Shown here: piece by piece, positions 14,747-18,332 of the stretch | Layout: each line of letters opens with the position of its first letter | How positions within the stretch are numbered: the first letter of the stretch is position 1 | Source of the DNA: Azonexaceae bacterium | GTDB lineage: Bacteria > Pseudomonadota > Gammaproteobacteria > Burkholderiales > Rhodocyclaceae | Direction of reading: 5' to 3' | NCBI GenBank assembly: GCA_009469685.1 | Contig: SSTA01000223.1 | Span: 1-18,332, forward strand | Length of the DNA stretch: 18,332 bases | The notes under the pieces: generated by a model | What the model saw: the letters and a program-made list of their open reading frames with translations, nothing else | Databases searched by the model: none | What the model was told of the DNA's origin: nothing | Made by a program: the position numbers and the translations under genes

Positions 14747-15475
14747 TCATTCCCGAGCCAAGGCGCGGAATTCGGGTGGCTCCCAGTGGCGAACCGCCAG
14801 GCAGACGCTGAGTGCCGGTCGATCGGCCAAGGGCAGGACCGCGTCGGCGGCATGCTGTTCGGAGTACTCCCGGGCAATTTGCTCCAGGCGTGCCACCAGC
14901 GCCACTGCCGCAGCGGTCGATACCCGCACGGTAACGATACGCATGGATTCGCCCGGAGCTGCGAAGGGATAGTCGAAATAGTCCCCGGCGCGGGCGGTGA
15001 CGTAGCGCATGATGGGTCCGTTGGGAATCCAGGTGAAAGTGCGGGAAACGTTGAGGCGGATGCGGTCGTTGGGGTGGAGTTCAAGGACCCCGAGCGCCTC
15101 CAGGCGCAGAAGGAGCGTCGTGCATTCCGCCCGTTCCAGGCAGTAGGCGGCGAGCATGTCGTCGATACCCATCTGATTCAGCGCACAGACGGCCACCAGG
15201 AGCAGGCGCGGGTCACCCACCAGGGCTTCCTCCTGACCCTCTGACAATTGGTTGAGCAAGCGCCGCGGCCTGGGTTGGACGCGGGCGAGTTCGCCCAGCT
15301 CCACCTGCACCAGGTCGCACAGGGCCGCGAAGCGCTCCAGGGAACAGTCCCGCCGGGAAAAGATGCGTTTTACCGTGGCTTCCGAAACCCCCAGGGCACG
15401 GGCCGCATCGGCGTAGGTCAGGCCCCGGGCCTTGAAGTGAAGCTTGAGGGCGTCAAAGAGTGTGGGGAAGGCCAT
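14747..15475 (-). CDS. XRE-type helix-turn-helix regulator
   Basis: This is a probable DNA-binding transcription regulator. The start MAFPTLFDALKLHF gives 242 residues. The frame stays open further upstream, but the extra 52 residues cross the AT-rich intergenic region and look non-coding. An XRE/Cro-type helix-turn-helix covers about 8-65, with LTYADAARALGVSEATVKRIF (19-39) as the DNA-binding helices. The remaining 170 residues contain no ligand-binding domain I can name. A stretch at about 120-150 (TTLLLRLEALGVLELHPNDRIRLN) looks like a winged-helix wing. There is no clear Shine-Dalgarno before the ATG. It diverges from a small lipoprotein gene, a likely but unproven target. An approximate dyad at 15486-15502 could be its own operator. 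Confidence 0.85.
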   Translation of the reverse strand: MAFPTLFDALKLHFKARGLTYADAARALGVSEATVKRIFSRRDCSLERFAALCDLVQVELGELARVQPRPRRLLNQLSEGQEEALVGDPRLLLVAVCALNQMGIDDMLAAYCLERAECTTLLLRLEALGVLELHPNDRIRLNVSRTFTWIPNGPIMRYVTARAGDYFDYPFAAPGESMRIVTVRVSTAAAVALVARLEQIAREYSEQHAADAVLPLADRPALSVCLAVRHWEPPEFRALARE

Positions 15476-15485
15476 AGCTGCAAAC

Positions 15486-15502
15486 GTAGCATAATTTACT
15501 AC
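15486..15502. promoter_or_regulatory. Approximate dyad upstream of the XRE regulator, possible operator
   Basis: GTAG-CATAATTTA-CTAC has four-base perfect arms and 12 of 16 symmetric positions around one central base. It lies 11-27 bases before the regulator ATG in the AT-rich, 121-base divergent gap. That position suits autoregulation. The binding protein is unproven. Confidence 0.35.
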
Positions 15503-15596
15503 CTTTAAATCCAATCCATGCAACTTCGTATTGATAAATTGAACTTTTATCGCCTTCTGTCCAGAGTGGGGACTCCATCCACTTCCGGAGATCGCC

Positions 15597-16121
15597 ATGC
15601 GAACCCTTCGTCCTCCCCGACTCCTCGCCATTCTGACGGCCGCAGCAAGTCTCGCCGGCTGTTACGTCGTCCCCATCGATACCCGTCAACCGCCCCAGGT
15701 GATCTACTCTCCTGGCGGCACGGCTGAATCCATCGCTCTACCCGCCACGCAAGCCCAGCCGGTTCAACTGGAAGCACGCCTCTATCCGGTCAATGACGTG
15801 GCCGGCAAAATGGGAGTTCTGACTGCCCTGGTGAGCGATAACCTGAACGGTCACGGTCGTTTTACCCTGAACGCCGGCAACGAGACCCTGGTCGGCGAAG
15901 CAAGCCGCGTTGGCACCGAGCAAGCCGGCTTCGGCAATGTCTATCGCCTGGTGTACGGCGAAACCCGCCTACCCGCCGCCGGGCGGCGAGGAATCGCCAA
16001 CGCCGCCAGCGGCAAAGGCAGCTACGTCAATTGCGAGTATGTGCTCACTGCGGCGGCCAGGGGCGTGGGCGCCTGCCTGTTCTCAAACGGCGCCAAATAC
16101 CAGCTCCACTTCGGGAGCTGA
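15597..16121 (+). CDS. Small outer-membrane or periplasmic lipoprotein of unknown function
   Basis: I do not recognise the family. The 174-residue protein has a clear lipoprotein signal peptide: basic N-terminus, hydrophobic stretch 9-20, lipobox LAGC with lipidated C22. Y23 at +2 (not Asp) predicts outer-membrane sorting. The mature part has a proline/glutamine-rich linker (about 25-55), then a strand-rich domain of about 110 residues with two cysteines in the C-terminal third (VNCEYVL and GACLF), possibly a disulfide. GGAG lies six bases before the ATG. It diverges from the XRE regulator and is convergent with aroG with a 16-base gap. Confidence 0.82.
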   Translation: MRTLRPPRLLAILTAAASLAGCYVVPIDTRQPPQVIYSPGGTAESIALPATQAQPVQLEARLYPVNDVAGKMGVLTALVSDNLNGHGRFTLNAGNETLVGEASRVGTEQAGFGNVYRLVYGETRLPAAGRRGIANAASGKGSYVNCEYVLTAAARGVGACLFSNGAKYQLHFGS

Positions 16122-16137
16122 GCACCGCAGGGACGGA

Positions 16138-17217
16138 TTACTCTGCCGCTTCGACCAGCCGGCGAGCCCGCACCGCGGTGGCAAGCTGATCGAGGAGAAC
16201 AACGCTATCCTCCCAACCGATGCAAGCGTCGGTGATGCTCTGGCCGTGGGTCAGCGGCCGATCTGGGGTGAGATCCTGGCGTCCTTCGACCAGATGGGAT
16301 TCGATCATCACCCCGACGATACGCTCGTCGCCACCGCCCACCTGGCGGCAGACATCGGCGCAGACCTCTTTCTGAAGGGCGTATTGCTTGCGACTGTTGC
16401 CGTGGGAAAAATCAATCATGAGGCGGGCTGCCAGCCCCGCCTTGGCGACCTCCTGGCAGGCCGCCTCGACATGGACCGCATCGTAATTGGGTTCCTTGCC
16501 GCCGCGCAGGATCACATGGCAATCCTCGTTGCCGACGGTGGCCACAATGGCCGTATGGCCAGACTTGGTCACCGAGAGAAAATGGTGCGGCGACTGGGCT
16601 GCCCGAATGGCATCGACGGCGATGCGCATATTGCCGTCGGTACCATTCTTGAATCCCACCGGACAAGACAGGCCGGAAGCCAATTCGCGATGGACCTGGG
16701 ATTCGGTGGTGCGGGCTCCGATCGCACCCCAGGCAATCAGGTCGGCGGTGTATTGAGGGGTGATCGTGTCGAGGAATTCGGTGGCACAGGGCAGCCCCAT
16801 CTCGTTCGTCTGAAGCAGGATGCGGCGGGCCAGCCGTAAGCCCTCGTTGATCTGGAAGCTGCCGTCAAGACGTGGATCGTTGATCAGGCCTTTCCAACCC
16901 ACGGTGGTCCGGGGCTTCTCGAAATAGACCCGCATGACCACAACCAGGTCTGCGGCATGGCGCCGCGCCTCCGCGGCGAGGCGCAGGGCGTATTCGCGCG
17001 CGGTTTCCAGGTCGTGGATGGAACAGGGGCCGATCACCACCAGAAGCCGGTCATCGGCGCCATGGAGGATGCGATGGATGGCCTGGCGGGCCTCGAAGGT
17101 CGTTCTGGCCGCCTGCTCCGAAACGGGATACTCGGCGAAGACCTGTTCTGGGGAGGCCAGTTCCTTGATGGCCTCAATGCGGACATCGTCCGTAATCGGC
17201 CTGTTTTCGTGCGACAT
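16138..17217 (-). CDS. aroG: 3-deoxy-7-phosphoheptulonate synthase, class I (AroG/F/H type)
   Basis: DAHP synthase condenses phosphoenolpyruvate with erythrose 4-phosphate, the first step of aromatic amino acid synthesis. The start MSHENRPITDDVRI gives 359 residues and aligns with the normal family N-terminus. An ATG four codons earlier (17229) is possible, and neither start has a good ribosome binding site. Signatures are DDRLLVVIGPCSIHD with metal-binding C65, RVYFEKPRTTVGWKGLINDP (96-115), TPQYTADLIAWGAIGARTTESQ, GFKNGTDG, and MIDFSHGNS with the metal-binding His. Whether it is inhibited by Phe, Tyr or Trp cannot be read safely from sequence, so the symbol is a family label. A -10-like TAGAAT lies on the minus strand at 17253-17258. 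Confidence 0.93.
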   Translation of the reverse strand: MSHENRPITDDVRIEAIKELASPEQVFAEYPVSEQAARTTFEARQAIHRILHGADDRLLVVIGPCSIHDLETAREYALRLAAEARRHAADLVVVMRVYFEKPRTTVGWKGLINDPRLDGSFQINEGLRLARRILLQTNEMGLPCATEFLDTITPQYTADLIAWGAIGARTTESQVHRELASGLSCPVGFKNGTDGNMRIAVDAIRAAQSPHHFLSVTKSGHTAIVATVGNEDCHVILRGGKEPNYDAVHVEAACQEVAKAGLAARLMIDFSHGNSRKQYALQKEVCADVCRQVGGGDERIVGVMIESHLVEGRQDLTPDRPLTHGQSITDACIGWEDSVVLLDQLATAVRARRLVEAAE

Positions 17218-17268
17218 GAGACAACCCATTCAACTCTGGTGGAAATCGGAGCATTCTACCGGATACGC

Positions 17269-18332
17269 ATGGAAGACTTCTTCGACCCCCCTCCCGACCC
17301 GCGTCTACCGTCCCGTCCCCGCAAGGGCCGCGGCGCGGTCGGCAATGTCGACCACCGCTTCACGGCCTGGAGCCGCCAGGCGGAGGACGATGGCTGGTGG
17401 CAGGACGAAACCCCGGCACCCGCCACCCACCTCCGGGTCGACAATGCCAAATCCATCCTTTCCTGGAACGAATCCCCGGATCTGGGCTTTGACCGCTCGC
17501 TGAACCCCTATCGCGGGTGCGAGCATGGCTGCGTCTATTGCTACGCCCGCCCGACTCATGCATGGCTGGGGCTTTCGCCCGGTCTCGATTTCGAGACCCG
17601 GCTCTTCTACAAACCCGACGCGGTGAGCCTGCTCAGAACCGAACTGGCGGCCCCCGGCTACGTCTGCCAACCCATCGCACTAGGCACCGCCACCGACGCC
17701 TATCAGCCCGTAGAACGCACTCAGCGGTTGACCCGCGCCCTGCTGGAAGCACTGATCGGCCTCGACCATCCCGCGACTCTGGTCACCAAATCCGCGCTCG
17801 TCGCCCGCGACGCCGACCTCTGGTCCACCCTGGCCTCCCGCAGCTTGGCCGCCATCGCGGTCTCGATCACTGGCCTCGACAGCGAACTCAGTCGCCGCCT
17901 GGAACCCCGCGCTGCCACCCCCGCAGCCCGCTTACGCACCGTGCAGACCTTGGCGGACGCTGGCGTGCCGGTCGGCGTCCTGGTCGCCCCAATCATTCCG
18001 GCCCTCAACGACCATCAGCTCGAAGCCGTCCTCGAGGCTGCATGCGACCACGGTGCCCGCTTCGCCGGCTACACCCTGCTCCGGCTACCCCATGAAGTCG
18101 CCGGGTTGTTCTCCGAGTGGCTAGCCCACCACGCGCCTGAAAAAGCCGCCCGCCTGATGGCCATCCTTTACGACCTGCGCGGCGGCCGCGCCAACGATCC
18201 CACCTTCGGTCGTCGCATGACCGGACTCGGCCACTACGCCGACCTCATTCGCCAGCGCTTCGAACTCGCCTGCCGCCGATTGGGGCTCGCCACCCAATGG
18301 CCGCAGCTCGATTGCAGCCGCTTCCGGCCACC
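17269..18332 (+). CDS. PA0069-family radical SAM protein (SplB-like), cut by right edge
   Basis: This is a radical S-adenosylmethionine enzyme of the COG1533/SplB-like group, whose substrate is unknown to me. The frame starts at the ATG at 17269 (MEDFFDPPPDPRLPSRP) and stays open for 354 codons to the window end. The usual C-terminal ending of the family (SRFRPP...) has just begun, so only a few residues are missing. The 4Fe-4S motif CEHGCVYCYAR has C84, C88 and C91 in the radical SAM CxxxCxxC spacing. The preceding NAKSILSWNESPDLGFDRSLNPYRGC is typical of the family. PIALGTATDAYQPVE and VTKSALVARD belong to the barrel. Shorter frames in this region on either strand are shadows. It is divergent from aroG with about 50 bases between starts. 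Confidence 0.92.
   Translation, partial: MEDFFDPPPDPRLPSRPRKGRGAVGNVDHRFTAWSRQAEDDGWWQDETPAPATHLRVDNAKSILSWNESPDLGFDRSLNPYRGCEHGCVYCYARPTHAWLGLSPGLDFETRLFYKPDAVSLLRTELAAPGYVCQPIALGTATDAYQPVERTQRLTRALLEALIGLDHPATLVTKSALVARDADLWSTLASRSLAAIAVSITGLDSELSRRLEPRAATPAARLRTVQTLADAGVPVGVLVAPIIPALNDHQLEAVLEAACDHGARFAGYTLLRLPHEVAGLFSEWLAHHAPEKAARLMAILYDLRGGRANDPTFGRRMTGLGHYADLIRQRFELACRRLGLATQWPQLDCSRFRP

Noticed and set aside
17517..18095. 192-codon plus-strand frame near the right edge
   Set aside because: It lies in a different frame within the radical SAM gene, which has a complete CxxxCxxC motif and remains open to the edge.
1..18332. Search for insertion sequences, CRISPR arrays, tRNA genes, riboswitches and phage genes
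   Set aside because: None seen by eye. Gene packing, codon style and operon structure look uniform across the window, apart from the short AT-rich gap at 15476-15596.

Overview
The window is a GC-rich (by eye a little over 60 %), densely coding stretch of a proteobacterial chromosome. TyrS, ErpA, ArgC, S9/L13, GlcDEF and a PA0069-type radical SAM protein, together with the tyrS/M23/erpA/bactofilin/argC/rplM neighbourhood, best fit a betaproteobacterium, perhaps Rhodocyclales. That placement is inference from family resemblance, not a computed phylogeny. I see no mobile element, CRISPR array, tRNA or prophage.

Layout. Positions 1-212 hold no gene but carry two strong tandem promoters firing leftward off the edge, very probably those of an rRNA operon. 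Then come tyrS (minus) and a divergent membrane-anchored M23 peptidase (plus). A leftward cluster argC - membrane coiled-coil protein - bactofilin - erpA ends at a clear terminator (2815-2844). A second leftward unit, rplM-rpsI, has a near-consensus promoter with a GC-rich discriminator and its own terminator (5477-5502). From 12754 leftward lies a tightly packed operon: glycerate 2-kinase, glcD, glcE, glcF, an HDOD protein and a 100-residue unknown, with overlaps or gaps of -4 to about 15 bases. A bacteriohemerythrin gene diverges from this operon, and a perfect FNR/Anr-type box lies between them. Hydroxypyruvate isomerase, a PduO-type cobalamin adenosyltransferase, an XRE-type regulator, a small lipoprotein, a class I DAHP synthase and a PA0069-family radical SAM gene cut by the right edge complete the window.

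How the genes work together. GlcDEF oxidises glycolate to glyoxylate. Hydroxypyruvate isomerase and glycerate 2-kinase belong to the route that takes glyoxylate-derived C3 acids to 2-phosphoglycerate. Glyoxylate carboligase and tartronate semialdehyde reductase are not in the window. The FNR box is placed as a class II activator site for the hemerythrin gene and overlaps the probable promoter of the glycolate operon, which suggests an oxygen-dependent reciprocal switch. The other genes are ordinary housekeeping functions in translation, Fe-S assembly, and arginine and aromatic amino acid synthesis.
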